DNA of 64,000 nucleotides from Epinephelus fuscoguttatus (lineage: Eukaryota; Chordata; Actinopteri; Perciformes; Serranidae), in NCBI RefSeq assembly GCF_011397635.1, contig NC_064754.1, positions 34,836,043-34,900,042 of the forward strand, read 5' to 3'. Below are positions 35,088-46,744 of the stretch, one piece after another. The notes beneath the pieces were generated by a model. That model was not told the DNA's origin and did no database searches. It worked only from the letters and a program-made list of their open reading frames with translations. The translations under genes and the position numbers were made by a program. Each line of letters begins with the position of its first letter. Within the stretch, counting starts at the first letter, position 1.

Positions 35088-36545
35088 GGCAGACTTAAAT
35101 GCATCTTGCAGGCTTTGTTTTCAAATTGAATCGGACCTAAACCATCCAGTGCTTTGTAAACCAACAGCAGTATTTTGAAACTGAATCTCTGAGAGACAAG
35201 AAGTCAGCGTAGAGACATCAGAACTGGACAGATGTGATCCAGTTTCTTGGTCTTAGTGAGAACTCAAGCAGGAGTGTTTCGTATCAGCTGTAGCTGTCTG
35301 ATCAGTTTTTTTTAGGGAGATCAGCAAAGACAGTTACGGTAGTCAAGTCTAGTGAAAATAAATGCATGGACAGTGGGTTTTTTTTCCAAATCTGGCTGAG
35401 ACACAAGTTGTGTTCTTAAGGTGATAGTAGGCTGACTTTACATTTGTCTTAATGTGGTTCAGGTCTGAGTCCATGACTAAATCAAGATTTCTGGCTTGGT
35501 CCATCAACTGAGCACTGACTTTTAATTGTTGCTTCTTGGCTCCAAGAACAGTTAACTCAGTTTTGTCATTGTTTAATTGGAGAAAACTGTCACACATTCA
35601 ATAACTGATTTGTTCAATGCACTCAGTCAGAGCTTGTATTGGACCAAAGTCCCTGGTAATATGGTTATGTAAATTTGTGTGTCATCTGCATAATTATGGT
35701 AACATTTTGTTGAGTCTCAACCCTCACCTATGGTCATGAGATTTGGGTAGTGACCGAAAGAATGAGATTGCAGATTCAAGCAGCAGACATGAGCTTCCTC
35801 CGGAGGGTAACTGGGCTCAGCCTTAAGGTGCTCACAGACTCGGACATACTATAAGCGGAGTGGACTCCACGAGGAATGTCTGCAGTCATTCGGGCTTCCA
35901 TAGTCGAGCGCACTTCGGCGTTGTTTTTTCCTGTAACAATGTCTGTGAAACACTACATTACCCACAATTCTTGCACGTTGTTTGCACTCTTCTGTCATGG
36001 CAATGTGAAAAATACATGCCGAGCCGTCTTCTGACGGACACTGGTGCACGGAGCAGAGTCCACATGGTTGTAAAATCTGAGCTTCGTGCGCACAGGGCTT
36101 ACGGACCTCTGCTTTTAGTCCGGGCAGACCTCCGTGGAGTCCGCTCCGCGTACGTTCCGCCTGAGTATGTTCGGGCCTTTAGAGATAGGGTGAGGAGCTC
36201 AGACATCCGAAGGGAGCTCAGCATAGAGCCGCTGCTCCTTTGTGTCGAAAGGGGCCAGTGTGGTCCCAGAATGGAGCCTTGGGGAACTCCACGTCATTTT
36301 TGTACACTCAGATGTATAATTACTTATATATACAAAGTAGTCTCTATCCTTTAAGTGGGAACTGAACCAGATTAGTGCCGTGCCAGAAAGTCCCACCCAG
36401 ATTTCCAGTTGATGTCGTAATATGTTGTGGTCAGCCGTATCAAATGCAGCACTGAGATCCAGTAACACTGTAAATAAAATTATGCCACTGTCTGTGTTTA
36501 CGTGGATGTCATTGAAGACCTTAACAAGAACAGTCTGAGTGCTGT
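35088..36545 (-). mobile_element. Degenerate Rex1/L2-like LINE reverse-transcriptase fragments, unit A
   Basis: Minus-strand frames at 36199-36468 (LLDLSAAFDTADHNIL, then WVGLSGTALIWF) and 35349-35597 (FLQLNNDKTELTVLG, then ARNLDLVMDSDLNHI) are recognisable blocks of a Rex1/CR1-clade reverse transcriptase. They are broken by stops and by other insertions, including a plus-strand piece of another LINE (RMRLQIQ near 35765) and a MITE at 35826-36178. Paralogous sequence is at 44466-45110 and 46745-47280 in unit B. Confidence 0.6.
35826..36178. mobile_element. Harbinger-like MITE with TTA target duplication, unit A only
   Basis: The 353-bp insert sits between TTA (35823-35825) and TTA (36179-36181). 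Its ends are imperfect inverted repeats: CGGACATACT and GCGGAGTGGACTCCACG on the left, matched by the reverse complement of CGTGGAGTCCGCTCCGCG and AGTATGTTCGGG on the right. Unit B reads straight through as CAGCCTTAGAGATAGGG (about 45233-45250). Confidence 0.75.
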
Positions 36546-36957
36546 GTGGTCAGAAACCGGACTCTAAGACATCAAAACAGTTTAGTGCCAAGGGAACAAA
36601 GGTGCCTTTCCATTTTGTCTTGTATTGCGAATTTTGCTGTGAATAGAATCATAAAATACACTGGATGCAGTATACGAGGTTTCTCTACATTAATCTTTTG
36701 GGGCAACGGATTAAAAAAATATTTTCGTATCTCAATAAAAAATTATCTTGGTGTGCAAAGGGCTATGTCTTTATATGCCAGTATTTTGTTAGAAAACTTG
36801 CTGGTTGAGTGTATAAAAATATAAAATCTTCTCTTCTGTTGTGGGAGAATTGCAGGTTATGATTATTATAATATATGTTTGTATTTGATTTCTCTTCATA
36901 AAAAAAGTGTTCTGGTGAAATTTGTCAATATCGTTTAAGATCCACAATAACTGATGG

Positions 36958-37250
36958 CAGTGGCGGCTCCTGCCAAATTTCTCAGGGGGGGCAATTGTTG
37001 TGATGATGGCTGAGGTGACCCGTTCAATGGGTAAATTTGAATTAATTTGGCTCTACAATGACTGAACAATCCACTGTGGTCATTAACAGACTACTTTTCA
37101 TCAGTTTGCCCACATAAACACCTTTGAATGTAAACAGAGACCTGTTTTACCATTAATCAAATAAAACTGAGTAAGGTATTCACTGAGTCATTGTCAGTCT
37201 TAATCAGAAAACATTTTATTATAGCTAAGTGGAAATTCATTTCCACTTAC
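36958..37250. mobile_element. hAT-type element end
   Basis: CAGTGGCGGCTCCTGCC begins exactly where units A and B diverge, after AACTGATGG, and has the CAG(T/G)GGCGG start of fish hAT ends followed by CTCAGGGGGGG. No matching second end was found nearby, so this is a partial element. Confidence 0.5.
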
Positions 37251-37284
37251 GCACGCACGCATGCACGCACGCACACACACACAC
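37250..37284. repeat. GCAC/CA microsatellite at a lectin-gene breakpoint
   Basis: (GCAC)n passing into (CA)n. It corresponds in position to the (CA)n at 50697-50760 in intron 1 of the intact minus-strand lectin gene. To its left, homology to that gene stops. Confidence 0.75.
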
Positions 37285-37896
37285 TGACTGATTAGCAGTT
37301 TTCTTGGATGTGTTGTATTTCATTCACTTCAAGTCTACATTAATAATTTCCTTCACTCAAAGTCCTTGAAGCTTAAATGATAATAAGAATACCAAAGCAC
37401 CGTTCTGGCAGGACTTAAAACACTAACCATATACAACCTGCGCAAAAAGGCGAGAAGCTGAAAGAAGGATGACTTTTTTGTCTGTTTTTCAACTTTCAGT
37501 CACAGCCATGTTACTGAAATTCTAGTATTAGATAATAATAATAATATTAATAATAATAATAATAAATTTATTTATAGAGCACTTTACATCAAAGTGCTGT
37601 ATAGGTGAATTTAGTAAAAACATGCAGAACACTAGTAAAAACAAAAACACAATTTAAAACAGGACACCATTAAAAAAAAATCTTTAAAGTAGTTTAACAG
37701 TCTGTCAAAAGGTAAACACAAAAATAAATTAAAAGTCAACAATGTTTAAATGGTCATGGAGATAATGTAAATTAACAAAGACCATAAAGCCAAAAGGACT
37801 TTTTCCACTTCTACACTGAACTATAACTCACAGTGTTGTTGATGATGTTACTTTGATGTTTCAAACAGCCAAACATTGATAGCAATTCTGTCTCAC

Positions 37897-38014
37897 CGGG
37901 CACTGTGGTACCATCTTCATCACTGTGACTCTTGGAGGCAGCAGTCCTGGCTGAAGCATCAGAGAGGTTCATCATCTCCACAGTGATCTCTGATTCATTT
38001 TCATAGACGGCCAT
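37897..38014 (-). pseudogene. Orphan first exon of a minus-strand C-type lectin
   Basis: It encodes 39 codons plus one base, almost identical to exon 1 of the intact gene at 51239-51356 (start MAVYENESEITVEMM here against MAVHENASEITVEMM), with the same donor (GTGAGACAG) and phase. Intron 1 sequence continues to about 37285 and then stops at a microsatellite. No exons 2-7 lie to the left. About 145 bp of LINE-like tail (AATAAT repeat plus AAATTTATTTATAGAGCAC, about 37535-37680) has been added within this intron remnant. Confidence 0.8.
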
Positions 38015-38129
38015 ATTTCACTCAGAATGTGATGGATGTCTTACTGGTGGTTTCTGTGATCTGCTTCTTCTTTTGTATGTTGCTTAAACTGCAAAGCACT
38101 CATGTACTTCCTCATTTTAAAGTTAAATG

Positions 38130-38775
38130 TTGTTTTTGTTGTGGTTTGAGAGATGTCATCTCTGTGTGCTGTGGGGAGGTGTGTTCTGCGTCCTTTTTTG
38201 GCAGGTGGTTTGGAAGCCTTGCAGCTGGAGCTCATGTCTAATCAAGGACTGCTCTTAAGAAGTGAGCTGCAGAGGACCCGTTGCCAGATTGTCTGCACTG
38301 CACTTGATTTTTGATTCTCAAGTTTTCTCCACATGCTGACTGACATTTTTGCCTTTGTGTGCCCCAGGTCCAGCCTGCTATCACACTGTGCTCCAGCGCC
38401 TAGCTACCAAGCCGCCCATCCTCGAGCCCTCCCCAGCTGCCATACACCAGCTCATGAGCCTCCCTCCCTCCATTCTCCGGAGCCCCTCTCCACACACTTC
38501 CCCCCTCTCTTTCGAGCTCCTGGATTCCAGTGTTTGCCTGCGCCTCTATTCTCCTTCCCACACCACCAGCCTGCCTTGCCACCCACCTTCTCCCCAGCTC
38601 ATTCAGCAGACGCCGACACCCATCTGCCCCTTGCCCCGTGCCACATCACCCGGCCCCTGGACTGCTGCTCACCTCCCTCTCCCTGATTATCTTTTCATTA
38701 AATCGCTTTTCATTACGTTTAAACTGTGTCTGTGTCTGCTCTTGGGTCCACTTCACAACCAAACATCAGTTTTCA
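38130..38775. mobile_element. Unclassified Pro/CT-rich insertion upstream of the orphan lectin exon
   Basis: Compared with the paralogous region at 51455-51490, about 640 bp are inserted. The right part ends with AAACTGTGTCTGTGTCTGCTC then TTGGGTCC, a motif I associate with fish non-LTR retrotransposon tails. The Pro-rich open frames at 38333-38843 arise from CT-rich composition and have no recognisable domain. Confidence 0.4.
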
Positions 38776-39801
38776 CCCTATTTCCACTGACATCATATTT
38801 TTCTTTCTACAGAAGTGAGAAGGTAGAAAATCTACAGAAGTAGAATGTGGTCACAAAAATAGACTTCCTCCTATAGAAATTTTTACCAATCAGATCTTTT
38901 TCATTTTCATGCAAGCGTATCTTAAAAAAAAAAAAAACTGCCTCTAATTTGTATCAGTAGCTACTAAACAACATACTATATTCTCAATCAAGACACTTTA
39001 ACCAAGTTATTCTGAATTCTGAGAACACCAACTTTTGGAGCTGCTTTGGGAAATAAGATTTATGTCCGCAAAGTGAAAATAAGAAAACAATGGCAAAACA
39101 ACAATAATATCATTCTTTTATTTACATGGCACTTTTCAAGCAATAAATGCCATATTTTTAAAAACATGAAATGCAAAAAAAGACAAACAAGAACAACATA
39201 TCTGGACTGTGAGAAGACACCAGGGGCGGACTGGGACACAAATTCAGCCCGAGACATTCAGGCGCACTGGCCCACACACCAGCCCACACGTTTCTACCTA
39301 AAGTCCTTGATATGCTTGTACACACTACACAAACGCTGTCCTCAGAATCAACTGCGTAAGAAAATCAGCAGTTATTGTTTAATTCCAGACTATAAAATAA
39401 ATGCAATAATGAACTGGCCACAAATGGTGCTGTGCTTATTATTTAACTTAAAATAAGAGCACATGACTCTATCCTCATGCATCTAATTTTATGCACAAAA
39501 TAACTGTCTGCCCTGCACAGCCCTGCTCTTGCATTACATAAGCCAAATTTATATCTCCATGGCTCATACACATACACATACTCTTTAACATGACCTGTTG
39601 AGCAACTCATATTGGAACCTTACAACAAACAAAGTCATGCTGTTGTTATTGTCCTGCACCTGATGTAATCAGAGGGGGATTATGATAAATGAATATGAGG
39701 AAATTATGACTGCTCTAGTGTCATTTTTAAAATTACAGTAAAATCACATGAAATTTGACATGCACATTGTCAGGGTCATCCTGAGCAGGACTCCTTTTAA
39801 A

Positions 39802-40655
39802 CAGGGCCGTGCCGCCCATAGGGCAGGTTAGGCAAATGCTGTAGGCACCAGCATGCCAGAGGGCGCCAGGGAGTGAGGTGTTTGTTTTTTTTTTTTTCTT
39901 TCCCATTCTATTCGAAAAATTAGACAAGTATACACTACAAAACAACAACAGTACATATAGCCATACGTCTTTAAATAATGATGAAATAATATTTCTAATT
40001 TAAACTTCTGCCTGCTTGGCATCCTTCTGCCTCTCTGGCAGGCAGCATCAATTTCGCCACGGTCCCCAACCGCGCCCCCTCCCTCCTCCCCCCGCTACCT
40101 GCCGTCTTCTGTAATGTGATGCTGCTGAGTGACAAACTGACAGTCGGCTGCCATCGTCATGAAGAGGCAAAAGCCCTCTGGGGCGCAGTACAAAAACAAA
40201 GAAAAGAAGAGGAGGAGAAACGTGAACGAGACCGAGGTAATGATGTGATGTGATGAACACTTCATTAAAAATGGTAGAAACACAACTTAAGTTACAGTTA
40301 CTTAAGCACTTGCAAGCTAACGTGAGCTCATTAGCCGCTAATGATTAGCGGTTAGGCTACGACTACGTAACGTCAATGTTACTGCGACTTCATTAGCCAC
40401 TTGTTTTAGGAATACTTTAAGCATTCAGCTAGAGTTAATGTCAGTTAATGTTGCTCCCATCTTATAGAAAGTTGGAAAGAAAGACTCAAAGTGTTTGGGG
40501 GAATGAATAAGTAACATAATTGAATATATTGGCCTATCTTTTCTTTTAATGTTTAGTGTGCTGCTGCACAAACCACTCACTGTTTACCAACCAGGCATAT
40601 ATTCATATACTGTATATTTATGTTTTCTAATTTTCAGATTTGTCCAATTTGTAAT
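39802..40655 (+). mobile_element. 5' end of a hAT (ZMYM1-like) transposon with first coding exon
   Basis: It begins CAGGGCCGTGCCGCCC directly after unit-B sequence (CCTTTTAAA), a hAT-type terminus. An exon at 40159-40236 encodes 26 residues starting MKRQKPSGAQYKNKEKKR, the familiar N-terminus of fish hAT transposases of the ZMYM1-like group, and ends at a GTAATG donor. No further transposase exons follow before lectin sequence resumes near 40658, so the element is truncated on its right side together with lectin exons 1-4. Confidence 0.6.
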
Positions 40656-40736
40656 TTGGAGAGTGGCTAAAATTGTAATATTTCATTTATGTTTTATATT
40701 GTTTTTTTTTTCTCTCTCTCTCTTACTGTAAACAAG

Positions 40737-41471
40737 GAATTTGCAAGAAAGTTCAAAGGGCTCAGGTGGATTGGACTGACTGACAGTGAGACAGAGGGGA
40801 CATGGACATGGGTGGATGGGACTGCACTGAACACAAGGTTCATAAATTCCTTTTTTTATTAAAGATAATGATTAATATGTAGTATTGCTATATATTTTAT
40901 ATATGTTAAGGAACTGGTCTTCCTGATTGACCCTCCAGCCACCAGCTGGTGGCAGTACTGAGTGCACTGCTGCTGAGCAGCACTCCAGTAGGTGAGTGAG
41001 GAGGAAGTCCTGCACCACCTTTGATTTTATGTGTTATGTGTTGCAGAGGTGGCAATTATGAATCACTCAGCTTCTTCTAGGTGTTTCATTCAGGACTGAT
41101 CAAAGATTTGAGCAGTTTAACTTTCTTTAGGCCAAGCTGTTGCACCACTGTTCAAATAAACTTTTGTTCAGCCTTTCTACTGCTGCTGGTTTAAACCGTG
41201 GGTCACCAAAAATATAAAATTATTTTTTGTAATGCTGAAACACTCAGGTGACACGCCAAGACTTCACTCCAGCTTCTTTGGTTGTGTTTCCTGCTAAGAA
41301 CATTCTTTGATGTTTGTTTTCAGCTACTGAAACGCTGGGGAGCCCAACAGCCATCAAGGCATTGATGAAGACTGTGGAGAAATAAGGCTTTATGACAGGG
41401 AATACAACTGGAATGATTCACCATGTAAAAAGCTAAACTTCTGGATCTGTGAGAAGGTGGTGGCTCCATGA
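40737..41471 (+). pseudogene. C-type lectin copy B: last two exons only, with a stop
   Basis: Exons 40737-40837 (WIGLTD exon) and 41324-41471 (EPN/WND exon) match copies A and C almost base for base. The last exon has AGC TAC TGA, the same Trp-to-stop change as copy A. Exons 1-4 are missing. AATAAA lies at 41582-41587. Confidence 0.85.
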
Positions 41472-43159
41472 CTCAGCATCCAAATCTGCCCTAGACTGGC
41501 GATCGATAAGCTGCAGGGGAAGCATCTCATCATCATGTACGAACACCAACATGTCACCACAGGAAAAACACAGGTGCCAATAATAAAATGAATGATGGCT
41601 AAAGTCCATGTAACTGCTTCACTTTCAGGGTCCTGGTGTGTTGGCTCACTGTCACAGTGTCACCATTTGTTGGGACACTTGAATAGAACAGAGCCATTAG
41701 TGTTACACTGTGCTTTCCTGTCAAGTCAAAATGTCTGCTATTGTTCAAAAAATTAGTGAAGACAGAAATATATCATTAATTTATTGATCGATTCATTCAC
41801 TGTCAAGAGGAGCTTTTGTAAATCTATGATTGCTTTACTCACTGCTTTGTGTACAGCACCACACATTGTGTATTTATGAATTAATTGTATCCATTTTATG
41901 AAGTTGATTTTGCATTTTAACGGGGCCGTCGTACATTCATTTGCATATGTGACATGCTGTAAACCCAGATTTATATTATAATTGGCTATTTCAGAATAAA
42001 CGGTTTTTGATTTATTCAGAAAATAAGTCAAAACCCGTTTATCCTGAAATCGCCAATTTTGCTATATTATAAGCTTTGAAGCATCAGCTACTAAAACAGT
42101 GTAGTTATTGGATGTCTGAGCTATGCACAGTTTGAAAAATTGATCTAAATACAATCACTCCACTGTTACAACTGTGTACTCCACTGTTCCCAGTGTACAG
42201 ACATAGTTGTCACATATGCCAGGGATGGTTGTAACATGTCTACAAATATATATAATTAATCAAACAAATACTCAAAATGAAAAGATTATTTATCGTTCAC
42301 CTTACTGTGACAAATCATTCACTGGTCGCAAAATAAATGGCAACACACAGATGTAGCTTACATGATATAAAGTAGCTGGTCTGTGTTAAAGTGTAGACCT
42401 AGCTTACACTAAGTAGCAAGCTTGTGCGCAGGAGTGTAATGTGTGTTGCTTGGCAACAGTACTGTTCCAGTTGCTGGACTATGTGTGTTGGTGGAGCTAA
42501 ATATATCATTAAATAAACAAACAAATCATAACCTGTTGCGGCTTTTTATCGTTAATAAATGGTACTTGTAGAATTGTTGTATAAAGCAATATCACACTGG
42601 AGGTTGTGCTGTTAAACTGAATATTATCAGCACAGTTATAATTATCTTTGGCACAGATTTTTTTTTTTCCATCTGTGCCATCCTCAGGAAATGTTCTGCC
42701 TCTTGCTGTTTTTTTTTTTCGTGTTAGCTTAAGACCTACTTTTCCACTGACTTAGCATGCAACTGATCATCATTAACTTGGCGTGTAATCAAGTCTGTTC
42801 AGGCCTTCAGGTTTTTTAAATATAAATGGAGGTACTTGGTTCAGAGATGGTTGTAACAAGGCGTTAAAACTGTCCCAGTATCCCCAGCCATATATCCACC
42901 TACTGTAAACTACCCTGACTGTTAGTTTAACAAATGTTTATTATTTTTATTTTTAGCTTGAAAGACACTGATTCTGATGAGACTTGTTTGGACTCCTTGA
43001 CATTTGATCTCAGCACAGTATCCAAAGTTAAAATTTTACCTAAAAAGAAAGAGAGAAACAAACAAACAAACAACAACACCAAAACAAACCAAGAAACAAA
43101 AGAAACAAACAACTAAACCCAACAAAAACAAATAACACCAAAAAAACAAGCAAACCCTT

Positions 43160-43590
43160 GGGGCGTTGGTGGCTCAAGGCCAAAACACACCGGCGGCGTC
43201 ATATGACGGCGGCGTCATATGACGGCGGCATCATTGACGCGAGTCAAGTGCCGCCCCCAACAGAGACAAAAAGCGTCGTGCTGCGGGGCGTCAACCGGAT
43301 TTCTATTGCATACTCCAGTCCGCAGGAGCTGGGAAGTACAAAATAGCACTTTTTCAAGGGCGGCAACGCTGGAAAAATAGGACAATAGCGTAAAGTGCCG
43401 CGGTGCAGCATGTCGACACGCGTCGAGCCGCCGCCGGTGTGGGTTTGTAAATAGAAAATAATGGGAGCGACTGTTTTGACGCGCGTCGTCCGGCGCCGGT
43501 GTGTTTTGGCCTTTAGTGATAGAGCAGGCGCCTCATGAACAAGGCTGTTGCCGCATCGGCCTGGGTTCGACTCCAGCCTGGAATTTTTAA
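43160..43590 (+). mobile_element. tRNA-derived SINE split by a GC-rich MITE, unit B
   Basis: The SINE head GGGGCGTTGGTGGCTCA (43160-43176) and body (GTGATAGAGCAGGCGCC from 43516, B-box-like GGTTCGACTCC near 43563) are separated by a 336-bp MITE at 43177-43512. The MITE ends are inverted repeats: AGGCCAAAACACACCGGCGGC and the complement CCGGCGCCGGTGTGTTTTGGCCT. TCA/TTA at the junctions hints at a degraded 3-bp duplication. It is not a tRNA gene. Confidence 0.65.
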
Positions 43591-44465
43591 ATGTGGCTGC
43601 TTTTTTTGTAAACAAGAAGACAGTCTCACTTAATATGTGCAGAGTGATGTAATCACTCCAACTTGTTCCTTATTGGAGGAATTCAACTGCCCCCTGTCAC
43701 CACCGTCCCTGGTCTCCCCTACATTATCATTTTGTTATTCTTTGGTAGGTCTTGGAAAGCCTGTTCCATCTTTTTTGTAGTTTGATTAATTGATTTATCT
43801 GAAAACACCATTTGTCTGTGTGTTTTGATGATGTCCCTCTATTAACTTCTTGATCAAGTTACCGTCTGTACCTTCAGTGTTCAGAGAAACAGATAACAAA
43901 ATGATGTCTAAGAGCCATCATCCCTTAATGATTTCCCTGAATAAATGTGATTTCTCGTGTCAAAGTATAGAAAAGAAGGAGATCTAGCCTAAGAAGTAGA
44001 GACTGATGAAGTCAGGTTTTTTGTTTTGTTGTTGTTGTTGTTGACACTAGGTGTGTGTTTTTAAAATGACACAGCAACATCAGAAGGAGGTCCTTACTGC
44101 CATAGGTTTATAATGTAATATAATATATTGCTTATATGTGTCCTCGTCTAAACACCAGGTCGACATCCAACTTCTTTTCTAGTGTTAGTGAGTTCCATCA
44201 TTAAAGTATCATGTTCATCACCCTCAGTGACAAACCTGCACTTCCTCTGATTTCCTCAGGCAGCACACTTTTTGCTGCTGTGTTGATGTTATCACAAGAA
44301 ATTTGGAAACATGCTGATTTGTATCTCATAACTGTGAAAGACTGTAAAGTTCAGTCTGTAATCAGGTGTCCTGCATGTAGAGAATCATGACCTTTTAATG
44401 TACACTTCTGTGGTTGGGAAACAAATGTTTATTCTTGAGAAATTGGTCATCAAATGCTCCCCCGC

Positions 44466-45110
44466 ATCTCTCAAGGCAGACTTAAATGCAGCTTTTGATT
44501 TCAAATTGAATTGGACCTAAACCATCCAGTGCTTTTGTAAACCAACAGTAGTATTTTGAAACTGATAGAACAGAACTGGACAGATGTGATCCAGTTTCTT
44601 GGTCTTAGTGAGAACTCAAGCAGGAGCGTTTTGAATCAGCTGCAGCTGTCTGATCAGTTTTTTTTAGGGAGATCAGCAAAGACAGTTACGGTAGTCAAGT
44701 CTAGTGAAAATAAATGCATGGACAGTGGGTTTTTTTTTTCCAAATCTGGCTGAGACACAAGTCGTTCTATCCTTGATATGTTCTTAAGGTGATAATAGGC
44801 TAACTTGTCTTAATGTGGCTATTGAGATTAAGGTCTAAGTCCATGACTAAATCAAGATTTCTGGCTTGGTCCGTCAACTGACTTTTAATTGTTGCTTCTT
44901 GGCTCCAAGAACAGTTAACTCAATTTTGCCTTTGTTTAATTGGAGAAAACTGTCACACATTCAATAACTGATTTGTTCAATGCACTCAGTCAGAGCTTGT
45001 ATTGGACCAAAGTCCCTGGTAATATGGTTATGTAAATTTGTGTGTCATCTGCATAATTATGGTAACATTTTGTTTTATTTCCTCGCCTTTGCCAGAGAGC
45101 GAAGCTTTTG
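44466..45110 (-). mobile_element. Rex1-like LINE fragment, unit B (first part)
   Basis: Paralogous to 35088-35700 in unit A (shared CAGATGTGATCCAGTTTCTT and GAGAAAACTGTCACACATTC), with small deletions. It is non-coding now. Confidence 0.55.
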
Positions 45111-45114
45111 ATTT

Positions 45115-45540
45115 ACTAGTCCATCTGAGTCCTAGCCCTCACCTATGGTCATGAGATTTGGGTAGTTACAGAAAGAATGAGATTGCAGATTCAAGCAGCA
45201 GAAATGAGCTTCCTCCAGAGGGTAACTGGCCTCAGCCTTAGAGATAGGGTGAGGAGCTCAGACATCCGTAGGGGAGCTCAGCATAGAGCCGCTGCTCCTT
45301 TGTGTCGAAAGGGGCCAGTTGAGGTGGTTTGGCCATCAAACAGTATGCCTCATGGATGTCTCCTGCAGGTCGAACTGGTAGGAGGCCCTGGGGTAGACCC
45401 AGAACATGCTGGAGGGATTATACCTTATCTGGCCCTGCTGACACTTCAGGATCCCCCAGGAGCAACAAAAAAGTTGCGTGCTCAAATATCCCTGACCAGC
45501 TTCTACTGTTTTTTATTTTTATTTTGTTTTCTCATATGTG
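45115..45540 (+). mobile_element. LINE reverse-transcriptase C-terminal fragment, unit B
   Basis: Plus-strand frames read MRLQIQAAEMSFLQRVTGLSL, DRVRSSDIRR and, one frame over, GRRPWGRPRTCWRDY. These are the conserved C-terminal blocks of a widespread fish LINE, with frameshifts between them. The unit A counterpart (about 35760-36290) is split by the MITE at 35826-36178. Confidence 0.7.
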
Positions 45541-45559
45541 CTGTCTTGTGACTTGAACA

Positions 45560-45964
45560 GTAAATACGTACTCCACTGTGGGTGTTTGTCTGTGCAATGA
45601 ATGACAGATGAGAGTGAACTGTCAGTCAGTGATGATTAAAAAAACATGCCCACCAGGCGCTGCCCAGCCAATACTTGCAACAGTTGTTCAGCTTGACAGC
45701 CAATAAATGGCATTATGCTGGGTATTCGCTGCTGTCGTATTTGTTGTTAGCCGTTAGCCATAGCATCGTAGTTTTGGCTAAATGTGTGGGCTGTGGCGCT
45801 TTGTCCTCTGGAACGTGTGTCGTTTAAGGTGGAGTGGCTGTTGGAGTACATACAAACAGACAAGCGAACGCCACCGGTGAAACTGCAATATTTTTTCTTT
45901 TTCAAGCGAGAATGGAGTTGTTCGCGAGATGTGCAAGACGTGAAGCAAAAGTATAAGGCGAGTT

Positions 45965-46013
<49 letters not shown>

Positions 46014-46744
46014 TATGTATGCACACAAACACAACATAAACATATTCTGATATTCTTCTGCACTACCTGCCCAGGCCAGCAATATGTTTTTACCAGTAAA
46101 AACTTCATCCAGTACAGCACTGTATGTAGTAGTAGCGCTGCTACAATTTTTGTTTACAATGTATGTTTACATGCAAACATACATGCCCTCATGCACAATG
46201 AGTGCATGTATGTTTACATGCACTCATTGTGCATGTAAACATACATGCACTCATTGTGCTGCCTGGCCACTAATATTTTTTGCCAGGAAAATGTTTTCAT
46301 CCAGTACAGTGGCACTGTCTGTAGTAGTACACCTACAATTTAAGTTTACATTTAGTTTTTGATCTAGCATATTACATTTTTTGCAGTATAGAGGCCTAGA
46401 GTAGTTGGCAGTTACTATTAAAGAGTGTTACTTATTTTGTATTCCAAAGAGCTGTTTGCTCTTTGTGTTGCCATAACTCTTAAATGTTTGTGTATTGTCT
46501 CCAAGTGACTTTTATGGAGCACATTTTCAGTAGTAGATATTCAGTAGTTCATGTTGTTAAAATAATCTTATTACTAATCTTTATAGTAATATTCACTTGT
46601 AATGATATTTGGGGTTGGAGAGGTGATGCCATGGCACCGCTATGTGGATGTAGTGTGTGTACGCATCAGATGTCGCACACAGTCACTCAAGTAGGTGATC
46701 AGAGGAGCTGAATGTCTGCTCAGGAGTTTTCAAAATTAGAGGGA
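45560..46744. other. Unit B-specific insertion with microsatellite and palindromic repeats
   Basis: Unit A has no counterpart between its LINE pieces. It contains a (CA)n tract at 45968-46010 and two diverged direct copies of a CATCCAGTACAG-containing segment (about 46073-46165 and 46260-46350) flanking a palindromic stretch at 46147-46258. No gene recognised. Confidence 0.45.

Larger units (their letters stand above)
39594..44416. repeat. Segmental duplication unit B of the lectin array
   Basis: It starts with CCTGTTGAGCAACTCATATTGG, as unit C does. It lacks lectin exons 1-4, which are replaced by a hAT fragment at 39802-40655, then rejoins homology at about 40658 and follows units A and C through the 3' spacer. 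It lacks the SINE, the 32294-type hAT and the 31274-type insertion, so it preserves pre-insertion sites. Confidence 0.85.

Noticed and set aside
38333..38843. Overlapping Pro/Ser/His-rich open frames of 117-164 codons
   Set aside because: They come from CT-rich composition inside an insertion absent from the paralogous region. Three overlapping frames are open at once and none has a domain.
43500..43590. Possible tRNA gene (GTGATAGAGCAGG, GGTTCGACTCC)
   Set aside because: It is the tRNA-like head of a SINE, split by a MITE, with no proper acceptor stem.
45968..46010. CRISPR-like regular repeats
   Set aside because: It is a plain dinucleotide microsatellite with no spacers; the same applies to 48400-48456 and 50697-50760.
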